Assembly: GCF_008933165.1 (NCBI RefSeq)
Contig: NZ_WBVQ01000003.1
Location: 186,001-250,000 of the forward strand
Direction of reading: 5' to 3'
DNA: 64,000 nt
Origin: Phaeocystidibacter marisrubri
Lineage (GTDB): Bacteria; Bacteroidota; Bacteroidia; Flavobacteriales; Schleiferiaceae
Of the stretch, positions 36,380-43,614 are shown piece after piece. The notes under the pieces were generated by a model. It was not told where the DNA came from. It saw nothing but the letters and a program-made list of their open reading frames with translations, and searched no databases. A program made the position numbers and the translations under genes. Every line of letters begins with the position of its first letter. The stretch's first letter is position 1.

Positions 36380-37407
36380 GTGCAGATAAGCCTAGAATCT
36401 TATTGTTCTATACAGGAGGTACCATAGGAATGGTGCGAGGTGCGGGTGGAGAGCTCAAGCCGTTCAACTTTGAGCATTTGTTAGAGCAAGTGCCGGAACT
36501 GTCTCAGCTCAACTGTGAAATTGAAACCACATCGTTTGAGCATCCGGTTGACTCCAGCGTGATGAAGCCCAGTCATTGGGTTGAAATGGCCGATATCATT
36601 GAAAAGTCATACGATGATTTTGATGGATTTGTGATTCTTCACGGAAGCGATACCATGGCGTATACTTCCTCAGCTTTGAGCTTCATATTGGAGAATTTGG
36701 CAAAACCAGTCATATTAACAGGATCGCAATTGCCAATAGGAATGTTGCGTAGCGATGCTCGCGAGAACATCATTACGGCCATGGAAATTGCAACGGCACG
36801 GACCGAAGAAGGCAAGCCGATGGTGCCAGAAGTTGCTGTTTATTTTGAATATGTATTGCACCGAGGCAATCGTGTGTATAAGTATTCCTCTCAAAGTTTT
36901 GATGCTTTTGATAGTCCGAATCACCCCATTTTGGCTGAGTCGGGTGTCGATCTTCACATTTTTAAAGATAAAATTTGCAAGGGAGCAGACGCCCCGATGA
37001 AAGTGCATCGAAATCTCGAAACAAACATATCTGTGCTTCACTTTTATCCTGGTATTGAGCGAGATATCATTGAGCACACCCTGTTAAGAGGGAATAGGAA
37101 AGGGGTCATTTTGCACACCTTTGGAGCAGGGAACGCTCCTATGGATCCGTGGTTGGATGAGGCTATTCGTCAAGCCATTGCCAACGGTACCGTTGTGGTA
37201 AACGTAACACAGTGTAAGGCAGGAGGCGTAGATCAATGGAAATACGCTGCAGGTGCGCATCTAGCACGATTAGGGGTAATCAGTGCTGGCGATATGACAC
37301 TAGAAGCTGCTATCACTAAAACAATGGTATTGTTAGGTGAAGGATGGACCGCAGCGGAATTCCGCGTAAAATTTGAGAGTTCTCTTTGTGGAGAACGTTC
37401 AAATTAA
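36376..37407 (+). CDS. ansA: Type I L-asparaginase
   Basis: A 343-residue asparaginase that hydrolyses asparagine to aspartate and ammonia. The first threonine motif is FYTGGTIGMVRG (11-22), the second HGSDTMAYT (around 89-97, with the Thr/Asp pair) and ILTGSQLPIG follows. No signal peptide is present, so it is the cytosolic, low-affinity type I enzyme. It is translationally coupled to tatD. No terminator hairpin with a T-run was seen after it; a CCGCA-type hairpin lies at 37450-37470 just before the tRNA. Confidence 0.92.
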   Translation: MSADKPRILLFYTGGTIGMVRGAGGELKPFNFEHLLEQVPELSQLNCEIETTSFEHPVDSSVMKPSHWVEMADIIEKSYDDFDGFVILHGSDTMAYTSSALSFILENLAKPVILTGSQLPIGMLRSDARENIITAMEIATARTEEGKPMVPEVAVYFEYVLHRGNRVYKYSSQSFDAFDSPNHPILAESGVDLHIFKDKICKGADAPMKVHRNLETNISVLHFYPGIERDIIEHTLLRGNRKGVILHTFGAGNAPMDPWLDEAIRQAIANGTVVVNVTQCKAGGVDQWKYAAGAHLARLGVISAGDMTLEAAITKTMVLLGEGWTAAEFRVKFESSLCGERSN

Positions 37408-37487
37408 GGTTTGAGGCAGTAGTATTTTTTGTATTTTGCCGCCGATTTTCCGCAGCCCATAAGCTTGCGGATTTGTCGTTGAAATAC

Positions 37488-37574
37488 GGAGAGGTGTCCG
37501 AGTGGCTGAAGGAGCGCGCCTGGAAAGTGCGTATACGTTAACGCGTATCGAGGGTTCGAATCCCTCTCTCTCCG
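37488..37574 (+). tRNA. tRNA-Ser (GGA)
   Basis: An 87-base class II tRNA. Acceptor GGAGAGG (37488-37494) pairs with TCTCTCC (37567-37573); the anticodon stem CGCGC/GTGCG encloses CTGGAAA, giving anticodon GGA at 37522-37524; a long variable arm (tatacgttaacgcgtatc) and the T-arm GAGGGTTCGAATCCCTC follow. CCA is not encoded. Confidence 0.95.
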
Positions 37575-37638
37575 CTGAGTTCTTTTTAAAAACCCTAATT
37601 GTACGGTACTTTAAACGATTAATTAAGCAACGTTGAAA

Positions 37639-38493
37639 ATGAGAAGAGTACTTTCTTTGTTGGTTCTAGCCGGAATGTTGAGTTTCGGTACGGCCAATGC
37701 TCAAGATGAAATGTCATCATCACAAGAGCAAACAGAACAAGCTGACGCATCTATGGCATCTGGGGATAGCTCCTCATCTGCAGAAGCTGCTGAAGCACCT
37801 ATGGAAGAAGCGGCAGCCCCAGCTGAAACTTCTGCCCCAGCTCCTGCACAAGAAGAAGAATACACGCAAGTATTGCGTCGTTACTTCATCGAAGGTGGCG
37901 CTGGCTTTATGGGAATCGTATTGGTAGCCTTGATTCTTGGTCTTGCGATCGTAATCGAGCGTATCCTTTACTTGACATTCTCTATTTCTAACAACGACCG
38001 TCTACTTCGCAAAGTAGAAGAGGCTTTGAACTCAGGTGGTGTTGAAGCAGCTAAAGAAGTTTGCCGTGGCGAACGAGGACCAGTTGCAACCATCTTCTAC
38101 GAAGGTTTGGATCACTACGACGAAGGCATCGAAATGGTTGATAAATCAATCATCTCTGTAGGTTCCGTTGAACAAGGTAAACTCGACAAGGGTGTATCTT
38201 GGATTTCATTGTTTATCGCCTTGGCTCCAATGCTTGGTTTCATGGGTACGGTAATCGGTATGATCCAGGCGTTCGACGCGATTGAAGCAGCGGGTGATAT
38301 CAACCCATCCCTAGTAGCGGGTGGTATTAAGGTGGCACTTTTGACAACCGTATTCGGTTTGATCGTAGCCATCATCCTTCAGATCTTCTACAACTTGATT
38401 GTAGCGATGATCGACAATATCGTTAACAAAATGGAAGACGCTTCCATTTCATTCCTTGATCTTATCATCGAATTCGAAAAGAAAAATAAGTAA
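37639..38493 (+). CDS. exbB: MotA/TolQ/ExbB proton channel family protein, with periplasmic extension
   Basis: A 284-residue subunit of an ExbB/TolQ proton channel that energises outer-membrane processes together with ExbD/TolR. Starting at ATG 37639 there is a signal peptide (about 1-22, ending NAQ), then a low-complexity Ser/Glu/Ala/Pro-rich stretch (about 23-75), and the channel domain with helices near 88-112, 180-205 and 222-250. The conserved GxxMGxxGTV region appears as LAPMLGFMGTVIGMIQAF. The extension resembles the long-form ExbB of some Gram-negatives. It heads a four-gene run with a small membrane protein and two ExbDs. Confidence 0.9.
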   Translation: MRRVLSLLVLAGMLSFGTANAQDEMSSSQEQTEQADASMASGDSSSSAEAAEAPMEEAAAPAETSAPAPAQEEEYTQVLRRYFIEGGAGFMGIVLVALILGLAIVIERILYLTFSISNNDRLLRKVEEALNSGGVEAAKEVCRGERGPVATIFYEGLDHYDEGIEMVDKSIISVGSVEQGKLDKGVSWISLFIALAPMLGFMGTVIGMIQAFDAIEAAGDINPSLVAGGIKVALLTTVFGLIVAIILQIFYNLIVAMIDNIVNKMEDASISFLDLIIEFEKKNK

Positions 38494-38495
38494 TC

Positions 38496-38912
38496 ATGAA
38501 ATCAAACATCAAAATGATTTCGATGATTGCAGCGTTGGTAATTGGCCTCGTAGGAGCTATCTCCGTTCTCAGCATTTTTTTAGCAGAGGAAGAGGGAGCA
38601 GCTGTTGAAATGGCGATTTACGTTACCATCGGCATTCTCGTACTCGGTGTGATTGCTGCACTTGCCTCTTCATTGAGAGGTATGGTAGTAAACCCGGTAG
38701 GAATGAAGAATGCTCTCATCGGAGTCGGAGCACTCGGATTAATCGTGGTTATTTCTCTCGGCTTGGCTGATGGAAGTGATTACGCGAATTACAAGAACAC
38801 AACAGAAGAAACTGCATATTACGTGTCGGCAGGTATGAATGCCTTCTACATTACAGGACTTTTGGCTGTTCTATCTGTATTGTATTCAGCTGTAGCGAGA
38901 ATTATTAAGTAA
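38496..38912 (+). CDS. Four-helix membrane protein of the ExbB-ExbD operon
   Basis: A 138-residue integral membrane protein with four hydrophobic segments (about 7-28, 40-62, 75-93 and 112-135). I do not know a named family, but proteins of this size and topology lie between ExbB and ExbD in many flavobacteria. It starts two bases after the exbB stop and ends five bases before the first exbD, so it should be a partner or accessory subunit of the proton channel. No function is documented to my knowledge. Confidence 0.7.
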   Translation: MKSNIKMISMIAALVIGLVGAISVLSIFLAEEEGAAVEMAIYVTIGILVLGVIAALASSLRGMVVNPVGMKNALIGVGALGLIVVISLGLADGSDYANYKNTTEETAYYVSAGMNAFYITGLLAVLSVLYSAVARIIK

Positions 38913-38917
38913 GTATC

Positions 38918-39523
38918 ATGGCAAGAAAAAAACGCGAAATAGCAGAGATCAACGCCGGCTCGATGGCCGATATCGCGTTCTTGCTTCTGATCTTCTTCCT
39001 CGTTACGACTACGATGGATATTGATAAGGGTTTGAATCGTCTCTTGCCTCCAATTGAGGAAGATAAGCCGGAAATTCAAGATCAAATCAAAGAGAAGAAT
39101 ATCTTCGTCGTGGTAATCAACGCCAACAACCAATTGTTGGTGGAGAACGAATACATGGAAATTTCAGAGTTGCGTGAAAGTGCAATGGAATTCATCGACA
39201 ACAACGGTGATGGAAGTTGTATGGAATGTGGCGGAGATCAGAGTCCAACCTCGTCAGACAATCCTAAGAAGGCGATTATCTCTATTTCGAGTGACCGTGG
39301 TACTTCTTATGATATGTACGTTTCTGTAACCAATGAGCTCATGGCAGCTTACCACGAATTGCGCGATGACTTATGCATGCGCAAATGGGGTAAAGACTAT
39401 GATACCATTAAGGAAGAGGCAAAAGACGCTGAGGACGACTCAGAGGCAAAAGACCGCTACAAGTACGTTCAAGAAGTTTATCCATTGCTCCTTTCAGAAG
39501 CAGAACCTAAAAGCGTAGGATAA
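38918..39523 (+). CDS. exbD: ExbD/TolR biopolymer transport protein (first copy)
   Basis: A 201-residue ExbD/TolR protein. A short basic N-terminus leads to one membrane helix (about 15-37, MADIAFLLLIFFLVTTTMDI) with the conserved Asp18 that carries protons, then a periplasmic domain. The C-terminal region is longer than in enterobacterial ExbD and contains an insertion with CMECGG (two cysteines, about residues 97-100) and acidic stretches. Its stop codon overlaps the start of the second exbD (TAATG). Both copies probably form a heteromeric complex with ExbB, which is inference. Confidence 0.88.
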   Translation: MARKKREIAEINAGSMADIAFLLLIFFLVTTTMDIDKGLNRLLPPIEEDKPEIQDQIKEKNIFVVVINANNQLLVENEYMEISELRESAMEFIDNNGDGSCMECGGDQSPTSSDNPKKAIISISSDRGTSYDMYVSVTNELMAAYHELRDDLCMRKWGKDYDTIKEEAKDAEDDSEAKDRYKYVQEVYPLLLSEAEPKSVG

Positions 39524-40017
39524 TGTCACACATTAAGAAAGAAAAAGCCAGAGAAACCCCTGCGGTTTCTACCGCGTCCCTTCCGGATATCGTGTTCATG
39601 CTTTTGTTCTTCTTCATGGTGGCTACTACCATGCGTGAGGTTGAATTGAAAGTGACGGTAGGTAAGCCTAGCGCAACAGAAATTCAGAAGCTAGAACGTA
39701 AAGATTTGGTTTGTTACGTTTACGTTGGTGCTCCTAAAACGGATTACCAAGCAAAGTTCGGTACTGAGCCTCGTGTTCAGCTAGACGATCAAATTGCAGC
39801 AGTGAGTGAAGTTGGGTTCTTTGTAACTCAAGTTCGTTCTGACATTGCAGAAGCGGAACAATCAAAAATGACCGTTTCCATCAAAGCTGATGGCAACGTG
39901 AAGATGGGCCTCATCTCGGATATCAAACAAGAACTCCGTCAGGTGAATGCCTTATTGATTAACTATTCGACTCAGCCGGTGGTAGACGCCGAAAAGATGT
40001 TCGAATCGAATATGTAA
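39523..40017 (+). CDS. exbD: ExbD/TolR biopolymer transport protein (second copy)
   Basis: A 164-residue ExbD/TolR paralogue. The membrane helix (about 18-38) has the conserved SLPDIVFMLLFFFMVATTM, with Asp22 in the proton-carrying position, and the periplasmic domain contains VSIKADGNVKMGLISDIKQELRQV. Two successive ExbD genes after ExbB are characteristic of Bacteroidota. It is the last gene of the operon; a perfect terminator follows 25 bases later. Confidence 0.88.
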   Translation: MSHIKKEKARETPAVSTASLPDIVFMLLFFFMVATTMREVELKVTVGKPSATEIQKLERKDLVCYVYVGAPKTDYQAKFGTEPRVQLDDQIAAVSEVGFFVTQVRSDIAEAEQSKMTVSIKADGNVKMGLISDIKQELRQVNALLINYSTQPVVDAEKMFESNM

Positions 40018-40042
40018 GAACTCTTCTCATACATATAGGAAG

Positions 40043-40077
40043 AAAAGGCCACTACAACGTAGTGGCCTTTTTGTTTT
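40043..40077 (+). terminator. Intrinsic terminator after the ExbB-ExbD operon
   Basis: Stem AAAAGGCCACTAC / GTAGTGGCCTTTT with a two- to four-base loop, followed by a T-run. The AT-flanked symmetry means it may also act on the minus strand for the convergent CPBP gene. Confidence 0.9.
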
Positions 40078-40097
40078 GTAGAAAGATGGTCGAAGAA

Positions 40098-40934
40098 CTA
40101 GTCTTTCATGGGGTCATTCTGCTGAAGCGGACGCCACGTAAAGGAACTCTTCTTAGCTGTTAGTATTAGCGCGAGTCCCACCACAGCACATACAGTAATA
40201 GTCAGTTCATTCTGAGGAATATCAAAGTAGCCCAAGGAAGAGAAATAGGTGATCCCGTTAAATACCATGTGGGCGACAATGGTCATCCATAGCTTGTGGG
40301 TGCGGTGATAGATCAATCCCATGCCTAGGGCCAAAAGGAAGATGCTCACGGCGTTGTCAATTTGTAGGTGTGCAAAAGAAAAGAAGACAGCCGTTAAAGT
40401 GATCGCAGCCCACGAAGGCATAGATCGATAGAGGAGTCGTTGAACCGTTCCACGGAAAAAGAATTCCTCAGCAAAAGGTGGAAGAAGTACTAAGGCGAAG
40501 AATACCGCTGCCTGAGTGAGTGCTTTTGAAGCCAACATTTCTTCAATGAAGCTCTCAGAGCTAGCTTGGAGTTCTCGTTGTTCTAACCACCAATCTGGAG
40601 CGCTTTCCCATGAGTGGAAGAGTAGTGAAATATATTCTCCTAATGGAAGCAAAAGCGCGATTCCTAGGAGAGCAACCATCCAATCGCGTGGACTTTTAGT
40701 CGGTATGAGATTCCAAGTGTGAACCGCATCTTCTCCTCGCCATTTCAGCAAGAGAAGTGGGGGCATAAGGAATACCATTGTCATGTTTAGAACCTGACGA
40801 ACAACGGTCCATTCCAACGTGGAAGGGAAGCTGGAAAGTCCGGCCAAGACGATGAACTGCGACACCATTCCGATTAAGATGGCCAGTAAGATTTGGCTAC
40901 CTATCGATAATTGAGTGAAAATACCTCTCTGCAT
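40098..40934 (-). CDS. CPBP family intramembrane glutamic endopeptidase
   Basis: A 278-residue multi-helix membrane protein (seven or eight hydrophobic segments) of the CAAX protease / bacteriocin-processing (Abi) family. The active-site motif EEFFFRG lies at about residues 155-161, followed by SFAHLQID and VAHMVFNG, the histidine motifs. In bacteria these proteins cleave or modify hydrophobic peptides or serve accessory roles; the substrate is unknown here. The gene is divergent from dus with only 33 bases between the start codons. Confidence 0.85.
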   Translation of the reverse strand: MQRGIFTQLSIGSQILLAILIGMVSQFIVLAGLSSFPSTLEWTVVRQVLNMTMVFLMPPLLLLKWRGEDAVHTWNLIPTKSPRDWMVALLGIALLLPLGEYISLLFHSWESAPDWWLEQRELQASSESFIEEMLASKALTQAAVFFALVLLPPFAEEFFFRGTVQRLLYRSMPSWAAITLTAVFFSFAHLQIDNAVSIFLLALGMGLIYHRTHKLWMTIVAHMVFNGITYFSSLGYFDIPQNELTITVCAVVGLALILTAKKSSFTWRPLQQNDPMKD

Positions 40935-40954
40935 TTAAGTCCTTTGATGTTTCG

Positions 40955-40962
40955 TACTTTTG
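40955..40962 (+). promoter_or_regulatory. Probable -7 promoter box of the dus gene
   Basis: TACTTTTG, an exact TAnnTTTG match, ends five bases before the ATG at 40968, so the transcript is probably leaderless. No TTTG is seen nineteen bases upstream. Confidence 0.6.
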
Positions 40963-40967
40963 CTCCC

Positions 40968-41969
40968 ATGAGCGAGAGCGTAAAAATAGGGAATGTAGAA
41001 GTGGGAGATTTCCCATTGTTGTTGGCTCCTATGGAGGATGTTAGTGATCCTCCTTTTCGTGCCTTGTGTAAGCAGCATGGAGCTGATGTGATGTACACGG
41101 AATTCATCTCAAGTGAGGGCCTTATTCGCGATGCGGCGAAGAGTGTCCAAAAACTGGATATTTTCGAGTACGAACGACCTATTGGTATCCAGATTTTTGG
41201 GTACGATATCGACAGTATGCGCGAAGCGGCGGCCATCTGTGAAGAGGCTAATCCCGACATCATCGACATCAATTATGGTTGTCCGGTGAAGAAGGTTTCG
41301 TGCAAAGGTGCAGGTGCGGGTATCTTGCGCGATATCCCAAAAATGGTTTCCATGACGGAGGAAATCGTCAAGGCTGTAAATAAGCCCGTTACCGTGAAAA
41401 CTCGTTTGGGCTGGGATGAGAACTCCAAGTATATTGTTGAAGTAGCCGAACGCCTTCAGGATGTGGGTATTCAAGGACTATCTATCCACGGCCGAACCCG
41501 CAAGCAAATGTACAAAGGCGAAGCCGATTGGACGCTCATCGGAGACGTGAAGAACAATCCTCGCATGCACATTCCGATCTTTGGGAATGGTGATATAGAC
41601 ACTCCTGAGAAAGCTGTGGAATACCGTGATCGCTATGGGGTTGATGGCATTATGATCGGTAGGGCTTCCATTGGATATCCTTGGGTTTTCAATGAGATTA
41701 AGCACTACATGAAAACGGGCGAACACCTCACTAAACCCACCATCAAAGAACGTGTAGAAGCGGCGCGCAAGCATTTCGAGATGGCACTTGAGTGGAAAGG
41801 TGAGCGGTTGGCGATCAATGAAACACGTCGCCATTATACCAGCTATTTTAAAGGTCTACCCAACTTCAAGGAATACAGAACTCGCCTAGTGACAGAAGAC
41901 TATGCGGAGCAGGTATTTGAGATCTTGAACGAAATAGAGGAGACCTACGTAGGGGAAGCAATTCTTTAA
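40968..41969 (+). CDS. tRNA-dihydrouridine synthase (DusB type)
   Basis: A 333-residue flavin enzyme that reduces uridine to dihydrouridine in the D-loop of tRNA. Landmarks are LLLAPMEDVSDPPFR (18-31), the catalytic Cys105 in INYGCPVKKV, CKGAGAGIL, VKTRLGWDEN, SIHGRTRKQMYKGEADW and FGNGDIDTPEKA. The ATG at 40968 gives the typical short N-terminus directly before the APMEDV motif; the nineteen-codon extension lies in the promoter. The stop shares TTAA with the convergent permease gene. Confidence 0.92.
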   Translation: MSESVKIGNVEVGDFPLLLAPMEDVSDPPFRALCKQHGADVMYTEFISSEGLIRDAAKSVQKLDIFEYERPIGIQIFGYDIDSMREAAAICEEANPDIIDINYGCPVKKVSCKGAGAGILRDIPKMVSMTEEIVKAVNKPVTVKTRLGWDENSKYIVEVAERLQDVGIQGLSIHGRTRKQMYKGEADWTLIGDVKNNPRMHIPIFGNGDIDTPEKAVEYRDRYGVDGIMIGRASIGYPWVFNEIKHYMKTGEHLTKPTIKERVEAARKHFEMALEWKGERLAINETRRHYTSYFKGLPNFKEYRTRLVTEDYAEQVFEILNEIEETYVGEAIL

Positions 41970-43183
41970 CTGAGCTTTAGTTTCTCAATCTTTAATCGGC
42001 GAACCGCCAACCACGAGATGCTAATTCCTACCGCTAAAATGGTTAGGATGACTTGCAGAATATCCCCTGCCCGAAACTCCACGGGATAGTATTCAACGAT
42101 GTAGCCGGCGCCAATGGAAACGAGTCCAAATTGTTGTTGGAGAAAAACGATAATCACCCCGAGCAGAAAGCCTATTCCCGCTCCTCCTATGGAAATGAGT
42201 AATCCCTCAGCCATAAAAATCCTTCGGAGTAATTTTTCGGATGCCCCCATGCTCCAAAGTGTAATGAGGTCTTTCTTCTTTTCGAGAATCAAGATGTTCA
42301 CCGAGGAAAGGATGCCAAAACTCGCGACGAGTAGAATGAAAGTGAGTACTAAGTAGGTGATTAAGCCTTCCGATTTCAGTACTTTGAAAATGGCCACTTG
42401 TAGGTCATCTCGATCTAAAACTTTCCAATCTTCACCGAGTTTCTCGCTCAATTCATCCTTAAAATCAGCAAGATGGGTTTGTGAATCGAGGGCGATTTCC
42501 ATCCCAGAAATCAAGGTGTCCACATCAAAGAGTTGCTGTGCAAAGTCGATGGATGTAAACACATACTTAGCATCAAATTCGGGCTGAACTTGAAAGATGC
42601 CTTCTGGATAAAGCAGTTTAAATCGAACATTACCCATGGGGTTAAACTGGTCTACTTTGCCCGCTCGGGGAACATACACATGAATGGGAGCAGGTGAAGC
42701 CAGGTTACTAACGCCGAGATAAACGGAGACGCCATAGCCGAGTACGGCACCATGTTTCTCTTTGTTGAAACTCAAAAAATGACCTCTGGTAAGCGAAGAA
42801 TCAATGTCTGTGATCGATTCATACTTTGTATCTACCCCTTTTACCGTGGCAATGTATTCTCTTTCATGATGACGAAAGAGGGCCTTGTCTTCTACCACTT
42901 TTGAATAGTGCTTCACTCCGTCCATCGATAGGAGCACATCCTGTTGGTCGGGAGTCCAAGCTGCAAATTTCCCAGTGGCGGGAACTACCTTGATGTCGGG
43001 ATCAAACGAAACATAGACGCTTCTTACCAAGGTGTCTAATCCGGCGAAGGCCGACAGAACGACTACCATAGCAGCTGTTCCTACCATTACGCCAAGAGAA
43101 GAAATGCCCGTAATCCAGTTTACCGCATTTGTCGATTTTTTCGCAAACAGGTAGCGACGAGCTATGTGGAAAGGGAGCCTCAC
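41966..43183 (-). CDS. FtsX-like ABC transporter permease (LolC/LolE type)
   Basis: A 405-residue permease with a cytosolic basic N-terminus (FHIARRYLFAKK), a first helix (about 25-47), a large periplasmic domain (about 50-265), and three helices at about 275-300, 325-350 and 368-395. The pattern is that of MacB/LolCDE-type permeases; the N-terminal IARRYLFAKKSTNAVNWITGISSLGVMVG is the LolE-like signature. A lipoprotein-releasing role is possible, but no ATPase subunit is adjacent. It overlaps rbfA upstream by four bases (ATGA), so it is translated from the rbfA mRNA. Confidence 0.87.
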   Translation of the reverse strand: MRLPFHIARRYLFAKKSTNAVNWITGISSLGVMVGTAAMVVVLSAFAGLDTLVRSVYVSFDPDIKVVPATGKFAAWTPDQQDVLLSMDGVKHYSKVVEDKALFRHHEREYIATVKGVDTKYESITDIDSSLTRGHFLSFNKEKHGAVLGYGVSVYLGVSNLASPAPIHVYVPRAGKVDQFNPMGNVRFKLLYPEGIFQVQPEFDAKYVFTSIDFAQQLFDVDTLISGMEIALDSQTHLADFKDELSEKLGEDWKVLDRDDLQVAIFKVLKSEGLITYLVLTFILLVASFGILSSVNILILEKKKDLITLWSMGASEKLLRRIFMAEGLLISIGGAGIGFLLGVIIVFLQQQFGLVSIGAGYIVEYYPVEFRAGDILQVILTILAVGISISWLAVRRLKIEKLKLS

Positions 43184-43539
43184 TTAATAGGATTCTCTCC
43201 TTCACCTCGAAGAAGACGATCGATGTTTTCTTGATAATCTAAGGAGTCGTCTACGTAGAATTCCAACTCGGGTACAATGCGCAATTGATGGCGCACGCGT
43301 TGAGCTAAGTCATTGCGAATGGCAGCCGAATTGTGACGAACCCAAACGAGCAATTCGTTCTTGTCTTTTACTGGGAACATAGAAATGTACACACGAGCAA
43401 TTCCCAAATCGGGTGTTACGCGAACTTTGGTAACTGAAAGCATAGCGCCAGGGAAGTGGTCTTTGCCCAAACGTTGGAAGATTTCTCCAAAATCGCGCTC
43501 GAGAAGGCGCGCTATTTTTTTCTGTCTTGTACTTTCCAT
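43180..43539 (-). CDS. rbfA: Ribosome-binding factor A
   Basis: A 119-residue KH-like RNA-binding protein needed for 16S rRNA 5' end maturation and 30S assembly. It contains the family stretches RLLERDFGEIFQRL (about 10-23), VTKVRVTPDLGIARVYISMFP (about 37-57) and RHQLRIVPELEFYVDDSLDY (about 83-102). The ATG at 43539 is chosen because a TACCTTTG box sits six bases upstream; a non-ATG codon three residues earlier is rejected. Coupled to the permease gene that follows. Confidence 0.92.
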   Translation of the reverse strand: MESTRQKKIARLLERDFGEIFQRLGKDHFPGAMLSVTKVRVTPDLGIARVYISMFPVKDKNELLVWVRHNSAAIRNDLAQRVRHQLRIVPELEFYVDDSLDYQENIDRLLRGEGENPIK

Positions 43540-43545
43540 AGTGCA

Positions 43546-43553
43546 CAAAGGTA
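43546..43553 (-). promoter_or_regulatory. Probable -7 promoter box of rbfA
   Basis: TACCTTTG on the minus strand ends six bases before the rbfA ATG, predicting a leaderless mRNA. A TTG lies fifteen bases upstream of the box. Confidence 0.6.
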
Positions 43554-43601
43554 CGGATTGGACGTTAGCAATGGTCTATCCATTAATCGAATATAGGTTA
43601 T

Positions 43602-43609
43602 TACCTTTG
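43602..43609 (+). promoter_or_regulatory. Probable -7 promoter box of the MsbA-type exporter gene
   Basis: TACCTTTG, identical to the rbfA box on the other strand, ends five bases before the ATG at 43615; the two boxes are divergent and 48 bases apart. Confidence 0.6.
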
Positions 43610-43614
43610 CTGCA

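Noticed and set aside
37450-37470. CCGCA...TGCGG hairpin before tRNA-Ser as a terminator of ansA
   Set aside because: No T-run follows the stem, so an intrinsic terminator cannot be claimed.
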